From Aspidiotus rigidus (taxonomy: Eukaryota; Arthropoda; Insecta; Hemiptera; Diaspididae), in NCBI GenBank assembly GCA_035079385.1, contig JAVHKY010000054.1:2767501-2831500 (forward strand): DNA of 64,000 nucleotides. The letters are read 5' to 3'. The notes beneath the pieces were generated by a model. That model saw nothing but the letters and a program-made list of their open reading frames with translations. It was not told the origin of the DNA and ran no database searches. The position numbers and the translations under genes were made by a program. Below, piece after piece: positions 55,557 through 64,000 of this stretch (position 1 is its first letter; each line of letters begins with the position of its first letter).

Positions 55557-56262
55557 TTTTAGTCCACGGGGGTTCATTCTGTCCTGTTGCTCATAAGATG
55601 GCTGCTTTTCACAGCCTAGTTCACAGACTGACTCGTAAGCCTTCAAGAAAGAGTTACTCACAATAAAACACCTGGCCAGAGTGAATGGGGTCAATGTCGA
55701 CGTTGACGTGATGGTTCGGAGGAAAATTACGAGGAGCCTTCTTGATTCCACCACCTCCCTCCCCGAGACACGATCCGTGATCGTCGTATGCATTGGATCA
55801 GTCTCCCTTTCCTGGGGAAGTTCTCCCTCCAATTGGGTCGGGGCCTCCGCCCGTTTAGCTTCAGACCCGCGTTTTACAACCCTACCAAAGTTAAGGGGTT
55901 GTTTGTGAGGCTGAAGGACCCCATACCCGTTGATGAGAGGAGGGGTGTTTATAAGTTGGAGTGAAGGGATTGCGGAGGGTGAGACCAGCCGCCAAATGAA
56001 AGTTAGAGTAGCTGAGCACCTGAAGTCTTGGGAGAATAGGGGAGTCAGCTTTTGCTGATCATTTGATAAAAAGTGGCTACAGCTTCCGTGAGGGATCCGA
56101 AAAACTTCTCCATAAGGAGAATTCCTATCGTAAGCGCTTTGCCCTTGAGCATAGAGATAATGCGTCATCTGTGGCATTACTGTACTTGACTCGTACATTC
56201 CGGAAGATGGCCTGATCGAACTGGTTTATGATTCACACTGCGATTTCTCGTTTGAACAATCT
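55557..56262 (+). pseudogene. PLE copy b C-terminal part, GIY-YIG broken
   Basis: After the insertion the frame resumes with VHGGSFCPVAHKMAAFHSLV and continues with shifts through RVNGVNVDVDVMVRRKITR to GVYKLE. An 11-base deletion relative to copy c removes the second half of the GIY-YIG signature (the FYI of FYIGETSR) near 55,978, and a TGA lies just before it. The C-terminus (IPEDGLIELVYDSH) is recognisable to about 56,262. The nuclease is certainly inactive. Confidence 0.8.
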
Positions 56263-56450
56263 TAATACCTTGCACTTCTCTTCTGTTCGTCAGTTGCTGT
56301 CATTTCAGTCCTGAAGATGGTTTATTAACCGAAAGAGCTCGTCGTCTTATATTTTGGTTTATGATTCACACACCGCGATTTCTCGTTTGGCCAGTCTTCA
56401 TACCTTGCTCTTTGCTATCATTTCAGTCCTGAAGATGGTTTATTAACCAA
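56215..56450 (+). repeat. direct duplication of the PLE 3' tail
   Basis: GGTTTATGATTCACAC, GCGATTTCTCGTTT, CTTGC, CATTTCAGTCCTGAAGATGG, TTTATTAACC occurs twice (56,222-56,330 and 56,355-56,448). The second copy lacks GAAAGAGCTC and passes directly into TTCTGCGGTTTGCATAG. It is a tandem duplication of the element's end. Confidence 0.8.
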
Positions 56451-56451
56451 T

Positions 56452-56685
56452 TCTGCGGTTTGCATAGTTTACTCTCCCTTCGGAGTATTCATCCTTTCGC
56501 GTTTTTTTTCTTAATTTACCTACCTGGAAGTGAGAGTGGGTAGTCAGGGTGTGGCCGAAGCAAAGACGGAAGAGAATGACTTCTTCACGGCGCGGGAGTC
56601 CTTATTCGGAGAGGACCAATGGACAGGGAAGCGCGAAAGGACGACTCCGAAGGGAGAGTAAACAATGCAAACCTCAGAAAAATAT
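56452..56685. repeat. inverted terminal sequence at PLE tail-to-tail junction
   Basis: CTGCGGTTTGCATAGTTTAC, TCTCCCTTCGGAGT, CCTTTCGCG (56,452-56,505) is inverted at 56,631-56,677 (CGCGAAAGGACGACTCCGAA, GGGAGAGTAAACAATGCAAA). The stretch between is about 125 bp without recognisable content. Copies b and c therefore meet tail to tail through a shared terminal sequence. Confidence 0.75.
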
Positions 56686-56693
56686 AAGACGAC

Positions 56694-57580
56694 GAGCGCT
56701 TTCGGTTAATAAAGCATCTTCAAGCCTGGAATGAAAGCAACTGACGAACAGAAAAGAAGAGCAAGGTATTAAGATTGTCCAAACGAGAAATCGCGGTGCG
56801 AATCATAAACCAGGACAATCAGGCCATCTTCCGGAATGTAGGAGATGAGTACAGTGATACCGTCGGTGTTGAGATGACGCATTATCTCTATATGCTCGAA
56901 GGCGATGCGCTTACGATAGGAATTCTCCTTATGGAGGAGCTTTTCGGATCCCTCGCGGAAGCTGTGGCCACTGTTTATTAAATGAACAGCAAAAGCTGAC
57001 TCCCCTAAGGACTTCAAGTGCTCAGCTACTCTAACTTTCATTTGGCGGCTGGTCTCACCAATATAAAAGCCTCCACAATCCCCACATTCCAACTTGTAAA
57101 CACCACTCCTCTCATCAACAAGTATGGGGTCCTCCAGTCTCACAAACAACCTCTTGACTGTGGTAGGGTTGTAAAACGCGGGTCTGAAGCCAAACGGGCG
57201 GAGGGCCCGACCTAATTGGAGGGATAACTTCCCCAAGAAAGGGAGACTGATCCAACGCAAACTGCCACCACGGATCGTGTCTCGGGGGAAGGAGGTGGCG
57301 GAATCAAGATGGCTCCTCGTAACTTTCCTCCGAACCATCACGTCAACATCGACATTGACCTCATTCACTCTGGCCAGGCGTTTTATTGTGAAAGGCAGAC
57401 TGAGTCAAAGGAATACGAGTCAGTCTGTGAACTAGGCTGTGAAAAGCAGCCATCTTATGAGCAACAGGACCGAACGAACCACCGTGGACTAAAACATCGG
57501 TCGTAGTATCTTTCCTGTAAGTTCCAAACTTATGGATACCAGATTTTATACGGTCCTGCAAGTTATGGCCAAGCATACTG
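56694..57580 (-). pseudogene. Penelope-like element copy c, 3' half
   Basis: On the minus strand it enters the RT C-terminus near 57,575 (LGHNLQDRIKSGIHKFGTYR), reads TTTDVLVHGGSFGPVAHK, then shifts into a 199-residue frame (57,368-56,769). That frame has VNVDVDVMVRRKVTR, PFGFRPAFYN and a complete GIY-YIG domain (GVYKLECGDCGG, FYIGETSRQMKVRVAEH), and ends DFSFGQS stop. The RT core is absent. A GAAAGCGCTC-type end motif lies at 56,694-56,723. It follows copy d head to tail on the same strand, the partial tandem arrangement often seen for PLEs. Confidence 0.82.
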
Positions 57581-57599
57581 AACGAATGAATACTCAAAA

Positions 57600-59279
57600 T
57601 AGTAAAACGAGGAGTAAACTAAACAAAGCCACAGAAATACGATTACACACTGGAGCGCTTTCGATTAATAAACCATTGTCAACAGTGACATGAAAGCAAC
57701 TGAAACCAATTACCGCTAGAAAGGAGAACATCCGACGAGATCATGACTGAACCAGCGAGTCATCACGATGTGAATCATACTCATAAACTAATTCAATCAA
57801 TCCCTCATCAGGTATGTACCTGTTTAGCACATTTAGGCTGTCGTTATTAAGGTGCCGAATAATTTCAATGTGCTCAAGCGCCGTTCGTTTGAAGTACGAG
57901 TTCTCTCTGTGGAGGAGGGTCTCGGACCCCTCTTTATAGCAGTGACCACTGGTAATGAGATGGTCCGCAAAAGCCGACTCCCCCAATTTCTTTTTCTCCC
58001 AAGCTTTCTTATGCTCGTCAATTCTAATTTTAAGTTGACGGCCAGTCTCGCCTATGTATATCCCTTTACAATCATTACAATTCACCTTGTAGACACCACT
58101 TTTTTCGAGCAATGGGATAGGGTCCTTCAACTTGACAAAAAGACTTTTTACAGTATTAAGGTTATAATAAGCTGGTCGGAACCCAAACGGGCGGAGTACG
58201 CTACCTAATTTAGAAGAAAACTTCCCTAAGAAGGGGAGCCTTATCCAACGCTTCCTACTCTCCAATGTCGGATTGCGGGGGAGGGAGGTAGTGGAGTCCA
58301 GGCATTTCCGAGTCAACTTCCTCCGGACCATGAGGTCAATGTCTATGCTCACCTCATTCACTCTGGCCAAATGCTTTATAGTCGATAGCTCCCTTTGAAA
58401 GGCGGTCTGACCAAGCGGAATACTGGTCAACCGGTGGACAAAGCTATTGAATGCAGCGGATTTATGGGCGACAGGGCAGAATGATCTGCCGTGGACAGTA
58501 GTATCGGTCGATGTAACTTTCCTATAGATGGCGAATTCATGGACACCGTCTCTATTGGAGATCGTGAGGTCCAAAAAATTAATAGATGAACCGCCCACTT
58601 CCAATGTGAATTTGATGGAAGGATACTGATTATTGATATACTTAAGAAACTCCAAAAGGAGATCTCTGGGACCGGTCCACGCACACAAAACATCATCGAC
58701 GTACCTGCGCCAATAGTGTATATGACCCAAAAGCACATGGCCAGAGGAAAAAAGATCTAGCTCAAATTTTGACATAAATACCTCCGAGATGAGGGATCCC
58801 AAAGGAGAGCCAATAGGAATGCCAACCTCCTCAGGAAACTCAAAAAACTTACCCTCAAATTTGCAAAAATTGGGAGACCAGCAGATGTTAAGCAAGTTGA
58901 AAAATTCCATCAATTCTTCATGACGGATATTAAATTGTACCAAAAGGGTACCCATATATTGCATAGCAGTGGCTCTAGGAATATTGGGGAATAAGCCGAC
59001 CACATCGAAAGAGCAAAGGGACGAATCCGGCGGGAAAGTTTCATCCTTCAGGCCATCAGCCAAAGACACCGAATTCTTCACAGAGTAGGGAGACTCGAAA
59101 TCTATTCTAGATTTAAACCATCGGTCTAGATACTTCGCCAAAGAATAAGTGGGGGAGGACACAAACGAAACGACCGGGCGCATCGGGGTATCCTGTTTGT
59201 GAATCTTCGGTAGCCCGTATAATAGAGGAGGTACCGGGTTAGGCTCAAGGAGCAACTTTTTTAGAGCAGGAGTTTTAAT
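57600..59279 (-). mobile_element. Penelope-like element copy d, left arm of palindrome
   Basis: A 5'-truncated PLE running from the palindrome centre (59,279) to its 3' region near 57,600, where it joins truncated copy c. The 3' region has CCAGTG/CACTGG pairing around GAAAGCGCTC at 57,651-57,690 and GGTTTATTAATC. It encodes one long undisturbed frame. Confidence 0.85.
57741..59255 (-). CDS. PLE RT plus GIY-YIG nuclease, copy d (N-terminus missing)
   Basis: A 504-residue uninterrupted frame, open right up to the palindrome centre (IKTPALKK precedes it). Numbering from the first in-frame codon used: LLYGLPKIHK 11-20, RPVVSFVSSPTYSLAKYLDR 26-45, motif A CSFDVVGLFPNIP (D84), IPIGSPLGSLISEVF 146-160, catalytic YVDD 185-188, INFLDLTIS 225-233, RPFGFRPAYY 355-364. 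The GIY-YIG nuclease follows: GVYKVNC 387, YIGETGRQLKIRIDEH 400-415 with the conserved Arg/Glu-His, and C-terminal YIPDEGLIELVY. RT and nuclease residues are all intact; the N-terminal DKG part is missing, so the protein is probably not functional alone. There is no Met start, because the gene is truncated by the inversion breakpoint. Confidence 0.9.
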   Translation of the reverse strand: MLLEPNPVPPLLYGLPKIHKQDTPMRPVVSFVSSPTYSLAKYLDRWFKSRIDFESPYSVKNSVSLADGLKDETFPPDSSLCSFDVVGLFPNIPRATAMQYMGTLLVQFNIRHEELMEFFNLLNICWSPNFCKFEGKFFEFPEEVGIPIGSPLGSLISEVFMSKFELDLFSSGHVLLGHIHYWRRYVDDVLCAWTGPRDLLLEFLKYINNQYPSIKFTLEVGGSSINFLDLTISNRDGVHEFAIYRKVTSTDTTVHGRSFCPVAHKSAAFNSFVHRLTSIPLGQTAFQRELSTIKHLARVNEVSIDIDLMVRRKLTRKCLDSTTSLPRNPTLESRKRWIRLPFLGKFSSKLGSVLRPFGFRPAYYNLNTVKSLFVKLKDPIPLLEKSGVYKVNCNDCKGIYIGETGRQLKIRIDEHKKAWEKKKLGESAFADHLITSGHCYKEGSETLLHRENSYFKRTALEHIEIIRHLNNDSLNVLNRYIPDEGLIELVYEYDSHRDDSLVQS

Positions 59280-59288
59280 GAATTTGTT
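59280..59288. other. 9-nt centre of the PLE palindrome
   Basis: The spacer GAATTTGTT separates arms that are complementary base by base outwards (…AGTTTTAAT | spacer | ATTAAAACT…). Position mapping left = 118,568 - right holds without indels to 60,412. Confidence 0.9.
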
Positions 59289-60412
59289 ATTAAAACTCCT
59301 GCTCTAAAAAAGTTGCTCCTTGAGCCTAACCCGGTACCTCCTCTATTATACGGGCTACCGAAGATTCACAAACAGGATACCCCGATGCGCCCGGTCGTTT
59401 CGTTTGTGTCCTCCCCCACTTATTCTTTGGCGAAGTATCTAGACCGATGGTTTAAATCTAGAATAGATTTCGAGTCTCCCTACTCTGTGAAGAATTCGGT
59501 GTCTTTGGCTGATGGCCTGAAGGATGAAACTTTCCCGCCGGATTCGTCCCTTTGCTCTTTCGATGTGGTCGGCTTATTCCCCAATATTCCTAGAGCCACT
59601 GCTATGCAATATATGGGTACCCTTTTGGTACAATTTAATATCCGTCATGAAGAATTGATGGAATTTTTCAACTTGCTTAACATCTGCTGGTCTCCCAATT
59701 TTTGCAAATTTGAGGGTAAGTTTTTTGAGTTTCCTGAGGAGGTTGGCATTCCTATTGGCTCTCCTTTGGGATCCCTCATCTCGGAGGTATTTATGTCAAA
59801 ATTTGAGCTAGATCTTTTTTCCTCTGGCCATGTGCTTTTGGGTCATATACACTATTGGCGCAGGTACGTCGATGATGTTTTGTGTGCGTGGACCGGTCCC
59901 AGAGATCTCCTTTTGGAGTTTCTTAAGTATATCAATAATCAGTATCCTTCCATCAAATTCACATTGGAAGTGGGCGGTTCATCTATTAATTTTTTGGACC
60001 TCACGATCTCCAATAGAGACGGTGTCCATGAATTCGCCATCTATAGGAAAGTTACATCGACCGATACTACTGTCCACGGCAGATCATTCTGCCCTGTCGC
60101 CCATAAATCCGCTGCATTCAATAGCTTTGTCCACCGGTTGACCAGTATTCCGCTTGGTCAGACCGCCTTTCAAAGGGAGCTATCGACTATAAAGCATTTG
60201 GCCAGAGTGAATGAGGTGAGCATAGACATTGACCTCATGGTCCGGAGGAAGTTGACTCGGAAATGCCTGGACTCCACTACCTCCCTCCCCCGCAATCCGA
60301 CATTGGAGAGTAGGAAGCGTTGGATAAGGCTCCCCTTCTTGGGGAAGTTTTCTTCTAAATTAGGTAGCGTACTCCGCCCGTTTGGGTTCCGACCAGCTTA
60401 TTATAAACTTAA
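59289..60412 (+). CDS. PLE RT, copy e (right arm), split by Helitron
   Basis: The frame is identical to copy d from IKTPALKK to FGFRPAYY, with the same motif A, IGSPLGS and YVDD residues. It stops after KLN where a Helitron begins at 60,413; one base near the junction changes Asn to Lys. The rest of the frame resumes at 63,767. Without the insert this arm would match copy d over its whole readable length. Confidence 0.88.
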
Positions 60413-60651
60413 CTAGCCGCTTGCGGCACGCCTTCGGCGCGCCTGGCGGCTAGGCCTGCGGCGCCAGACAGGCTCACGCTTCGCGCTCGCTGTTTCATGA
60501 TTACGGGCTCGCGCTTCGCGCTCGCAAAGAGCACGCCGCCGATGGACTATCACTTGCTGAAAGATACCAAATTTCATGAGAGCTCATAACGTTTGAACTT
60601 TCAATAGTCAAATATGTATTACCACTTGCCATCTAGTTCACTGTTCCCACC

Positions 60652-60654
<3 letters not shown>

Positions 60655-60697
<43 letters not shown>
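60655..60697. repeat. (AC)n microsatellite
   Basis: An uninterrupted AC dinucleotide run of about 43 bp in the Helitron body. Confidence 0.97.
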
Positions 60698-60699
<2 letters not shown>

Positions 60700-60792
60700 T
60701 CCAAACTCAACCAACAAACAGCCCGCTGGCATGGGTAAAGGCTAATTTTGTCCTAGCTCTGTCAAGACCAAGGTGTGGGTTTCTGACCATCA

Positions 60793-61763
60793 TCTTCTAA
60801 TATATAAAGCAGAAAGTTTGTCTGTCTGTCCGTCCTCCTGTCCGTTTATAACTCGAGAACTACTGGGCCGATCGCTTTCTAACTTTCAGGATATATTGTC
60901 CTCATCCCAGAGCAGCACATAGACTCATAAAAATAAAAATTTGACGGGGAGGTGCTGAGTAATTTCAAAAAAGGGCGAAAACAATGACTTTTTTCAATAT
61001 AAAGGAAAGACGGGCATTATCGAGTACTGAAACTGCTTTGCGCTGTACGTTAGACCTACGCGCGTTGAGTGGCGCCGTTTCGAAAATTGAATTATTGTGA
61101 TAACTCGAGTATAACTCATTTTTATGAAAAATTGAAGAGAACAAAAATTGTAGCCCCTGTAATTTCCTTTCGAATGAGCCCGGTTCCAGATTTTTAGGAG
61201 GAAATTTTGTGACTACAGTATTCGCTGTACTTCCATACCAAGTAAGTTATTTTAATCACAGTTTTAAAAACACCTACATAAAGGATTTTACATCCGGTAT
61301 CTCAAACAAGAACCAATGTATAGACACGGTGCGCACTGCCGTATGGGCTAGCGGAAATGACCCTTTTTTTTACCTGTTGTCGGTGTGTCTTCTTAGGGAC
61401 TGGCAAAATGTCGATGGATTTGTCTGTATTCTGCTGCGATACAGGCTTCACGCGTTAAGTCAGCTCTCAAGTGAATTAGTGTGTAAAAAATTTAATTTGG
61501 TGATTTTATTTTTGTGCGACTCGGAACTTTGATATTTTATAAGTACAGTCGCAGTTTTTGGTGTCTATTTTCTTATTTTTGAACTGAATAGTTGTGAATT
61601 TTGCAAAACTCTTTCCACTGTTTCTTTTTTAAAAATTCATCTGAATTCCAAGATACCTACAAAACACACATACCTATAAGATACAGATACCTATAAAACA
61701 CAGATATCTACTCAATACACAGCTAGCGGTCAGGCGCGCCGGAGGCGCGTCGCCAACCGCTAG
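60793..61763 (+). mobile_element. 971-bp Helitron nested in the larger one
   Basis: The 5' end TCTTCTAATATATAAAGC, AGAAAGTTTGTCTGTCTGTC is preceded by A. The 3' end AGCGGTCA, hairpin GGCGCGCC-gga-GGCGCGTC, then GCCAACCGCTAG is followed by T (61,764). It runs opposite to the outer Helitron. The 3' end matches the fragment at 28,310-28,369. An open frame of 107 codons at 61,209-61,532 has no motif. Non-autonomous. Confidence 0.88.
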
Positions 61764-61799
61764 TAGTCTTATATTTTTCAGAATTTCTTCAATATGAGT

Positions 61800-62445
61800 C
61801 ATATGGGATTTGGTATTGAGAATTCAAGGGAGCCTAGACCTAGATAAAGTAGTATAAAGATGGCCTAGACCTAGCCTAGTATAATATAGTTTGAGAGTCA
61901 ACATTTTTCTCGAATCTCAAACTATGTATGATAGGTGTGGGACTTGAAAAAATTCCCATCACATAAGTTATAGCTCGAGAGTGGAAATTTTTCCAAGTCC
62001 CTCTCCTATCATATATGGCTCAATAGTCGAAATTTTTTCAATTCCCCTTCCTATCATATATGACTCGATAGTCGAAATTTTTTCTATGTCTCCCTCCTAT
62101 CATATATAGCTCGAGAGTCGAAATTTTTCCAAGTCCCTCTCCTATCATGTATGGTTCGATAGTCAAAACTTTTCCAAGTTTTTTGTTGGACGGCGGAAGG
62201 CAAATTTCTCAAAAAGCCACGCATAGAACAGGATCCCTGTTAAAATTTTTTGACTCTTGAGCTATATATGATAGAAGGGGGACTTGAAAAAATTCCTATC
62301 ATATATGGCTCGAGAGTCAAAAGTTTTCTAAGTCCCTCTCGTATCATATATGGCTCGATAGTCCAAATTTTTCCAAGTTTTTTGTTGGACAGCGGACGGC
62401 AAGATTCTCAAAAAGCCCCCTATAGAACAGGTTGCCTGTTAAAAC
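61800..62445. repeat. foldback-family copies inside the Helitron
   Basis: 61,800-61,925 carries the second terminal module without its end (GGGATTTGGTATTGAGAATT, CAAGGGAGCCTAGACCTAG), 61,930-62,165 arm units in both orientations, and two reverse terminal modules at 62,170-62,245 and 62,370-62,445 (TTTTTTGTTGGAC-GCGGA, AAAAAGCC, CATAGAACAGG-TCCCTGTT). Point differences show these are older than the copies at 10.8 kb. Confidence 0.65.
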
Positions 62446-62518
62446 ATCACTAAATATCACGACAGCCACATCTAACCACTTTCTCTGATAATAAAATCCT
62501 ACTGGAACTGGATACATC

Positions 62519-63520
62519 GATTGATATTGATAAGTTAATTAATTAAGCGTAGATATCATTTCAAACAATCAAAGATCACGTTCTGTATTCATAATTCGAA
62601 TCACGATTCTACATATTGTATTTACGCAATTGATCAAAAACTCATCGCAATTGATCAAAACCACATCGAACTACTCCTACTATTCAGATGATATTTTTCT
62701 ATTTACTTTCGGGATTTGTAGATTAAATCTCATTGCGCTTCTCTTTTGATTTAAAGCATTCGAGTTCCTGAGAACCAACACGTAAGAACCTACAAAATAA
62801 TTTGAAATTTCATAATTCACAAAAAGCAGAAGCTATATGCGATCAAGTATCATCAGTACTGTCGATTAAAATATCTACCTCTTACGACATTATCGAACAT
62901 TTTCTAATGTTGTTCCGCGATTTGTGAAATAAATCTCACAGGCTAGTTTTTCCTTCGATTTCGAGAATTCAAGTACCGGTACTTGCGGACTAAAACATAG
63001 GACCTACAAAATAGTCTAACGATAAGGAAAATTCATCTACCAGTATCCGACACTAGGATTGATAAATAAGTAAGAGAAGGTATCACTTCATGCGATCGAG
63101 AATCACGTTCTGTATTCATAATTCGAATCACGATTCTATATTTCTATTTCTGCAATCGATCAAGAACACAACATCAACCTATCGTACTTACTATTTTCAA
63201 CCTCTTTCTCCTGTTAATGAATAATAGTTCACTTGCGCTTGTTGATCTTTTCATCCGATAGACTTCATCCACAACAGAAAGCACAAAACCTGGCCGTTCA
63301 TTTCGTATTGGTTTTCTTAGGAAATTAGAATTTCAACTTCTCGCTGATCCTATTTCGTTCCAAATTTCATATAATACCAGTTATACGAAAAACCGAAGCT
63401 AGATGCGATCACAAATCAATGATACCCATTTACATCTTCCAACACTATCCTATCGAACAATTTTTAATTTTGTTTCGTTATTCTGGCTGAAAAATGAATG
63501 TCAATTGTTTCTCAGTTGTT
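62519..63520. repeat. degenerate repeat of about 270 bp in the Helitron body
   Basis: The element ATGCGATCAAGTATCA / ATGCGATCGAGAATCACG / ATGCGATCACAAATCAATG recurs at about 62,566 (diverged), 62,835, 63,091 and 63,402. ACGTTCTGTATTCATAATTC, GAATCACGATTCTA occurs at 62,579 and 63,104, and CCTACAAAATA at 62,787 and 63,003. No coding potential. Confidence 0.6.
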
Positions 63521-63766
63521 CAGTTCAGTCCTCTTTCAATTTCGAAGTTTCGAACACAAAATAGCAGAATGATAATAATGACCTATGAATTTTGATAATA
63601 ATAAACATTTTCTGAAAATATTCAGCGCATCGATGTTGTGCTGAATGATAGCCGATAGCACCCTTGCTGTCGACACGCAGGACCGAGTGAGCGCACCCCG
63701 GTGGCCACTGATCGACAGACACCACGTTCGACGGTTTGTAAACAAACTGTGCTTTATTATATAGGA

Positions 63767-64000
63767 TACTGTAAAAAGTCTTTTTGTCAAATTGAAGGAC
63801 CCTATCCCATTGCTCGAAAAAAGTGGTGTCTACAAGGTGAATTGTAATGATTGTAAAGGGATATACATAGGCGAGACTGGCCGTCAACTTAAAATTAGAA
63901 TTGACGAGCATAAGAAAGCTTGGGAGAAAAAGAAATTGGGGGAGTCGGCTTTTGCGGACCATCTCATTACCAGTGGTCACTGCTATAAAGAGGGGTCCGA
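63767..64000 (+). CDS. PLE copy e, GIY-YIG portion (runs off the window)
   Basis: The PLE frame resumes at TVKSLFVKLKDPIPLLEKSG and includes GVYKVNC, YIGETGRQLKIRIDEHKKAW and LGESAFADHLITSGH, identical in protein to copy d. One base differs from the mirrored copy d position (CAAATTGAAG versus CAAGTTGAAG). The nuclease domain is intact to the window edge. Confidence 0.88.

Larger units (their letters stand above)
53890..56345 (+). mobile_element. Penelope-like element copy b, interrupted
   Basis: A PLE with a degraded N-terminal part (53,930-54,200), an open RT region, a foldback element inserted at about 55,192-55,556, the remaining C-terminal part and a 3' region with CTGAAGATGG, TTTATTAACC, GAAAG at 56,311-56,335. 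It ends near a duplicated tail and meets copy c tail to tail. Confidence 0.8.
60413..63766 (-). mobile_element. 3.35-kb non-autonomous Helitron inserted in PLE
   Basis: On the minus strand the element starts TCCTATATAATAAAGC (63,766 downward) and ends with hairpin GGCGCGCC-gaa-GGCGTGCC followed by GCAAGCGGCTAG (60,413-60,416). Flanking bases are A before the 5' TC and T after CTAG, and the interrupted PLE coding sequence is restored exactly between 60,412 and 63,767 with no target duplication. This is the classic Helitron signature (5' TC, 3' hairpin plus CTRR, insertion between A and T). No Rep/helicase frame is present. It carries an (AC)n run, an inner Helitron, foldback repeats and a 270-bp repeat series. 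Confidence 0.9.

Noticed and set aside
58427..60141. 103-residue frames repeated on both palindrome arms
   Set aside because: They are shadow frames of the PLE RT; their identity only reflects the palindrome.

Overview
The window is eukaryotic nuclear DNA, most likely from an arthropod (probably an insect). Reasons: it is AT-rich and gene-poor, and it is crowded with the transposon classes usual in arthropods: Penelope-like elements (PLEs), non-LTR retrotransposons, a FLYWCH/MULE transposon, hAT and other miniature elements, and Helitrons. It also has long simple-sequence runs and no operon-like gene order. No intact host gene is recognised. The species cannot be fixed from the sequence alone.

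Layout. 1-9.8 kb: AT-rich, mostly unannotatable DNA with an AT-rich tandem repeat (1.7-3.4 kb), a degenerate minisatellite built on a GGACGTCC core (4.5-5.3 kb), and an unidentified exon-like coding segment present twice in opposite orientation (7.6-8.1 kb plus; 8.7-9.4 kb minus). 9.8-13.4 kb: a 227-bp MITE, then a 3.2-kb cluster of a foldback repeat family whose arms are minisatellites. 13.4-24 kb: small exon-like pieces, a decayed LINE, a FLYWCH/MULE transposon (19.3-21.2 kb) and a 5'-truncated LINE with target-site duplication (21.7-23.8 kb). 24-28.3 kb: little beyond a 290-bp CT microsatellite. 28.3-33.4 kb: a Helitron 3' end, then a joined R1-like LINE plus PLE insertion between 12-bp direct repeats, inside a local tandem repeat. 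33.4-41.6 kb: small DNA transposons and an RTE-like RT relic. 41.6-44.4 kb: a nearly full-length but broken PLE whose downstream region folds as a hammerhead ribozyme. 46.1-48.5 kb: a MULE deletion derivative and a 1.6-kb hAT-type element. 49-51.4 kb: a degenerate satellite very rich in TGACGTCA, hosting two MITEs. 53.5-64 kb: a PLE cluster of four copies, including a near-perfect head-to-head palindrome. One palindrome arm is split by a 3.35-kb Helitron that contains a second Helitron and more foldback repeats.

How the parts relate. This is a nested transposon graveyard, and several insertions can be placed exactly because the interrupted sequence is known: a foldback element inside PLE coding sequence at 55.2 kb, a Helitron at an A|T site inside PLE coding sequence at 60,412/63,767, and MITEs inside satellite units. 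The most interesting items are the foldback/minisatellite family, the PLE hammerhead candidate, the PLE palindrome with its Helitron, and the R1-PLE composite. Nearly all protein-coding frames are broken; the longest intact ones are transposon fragments.
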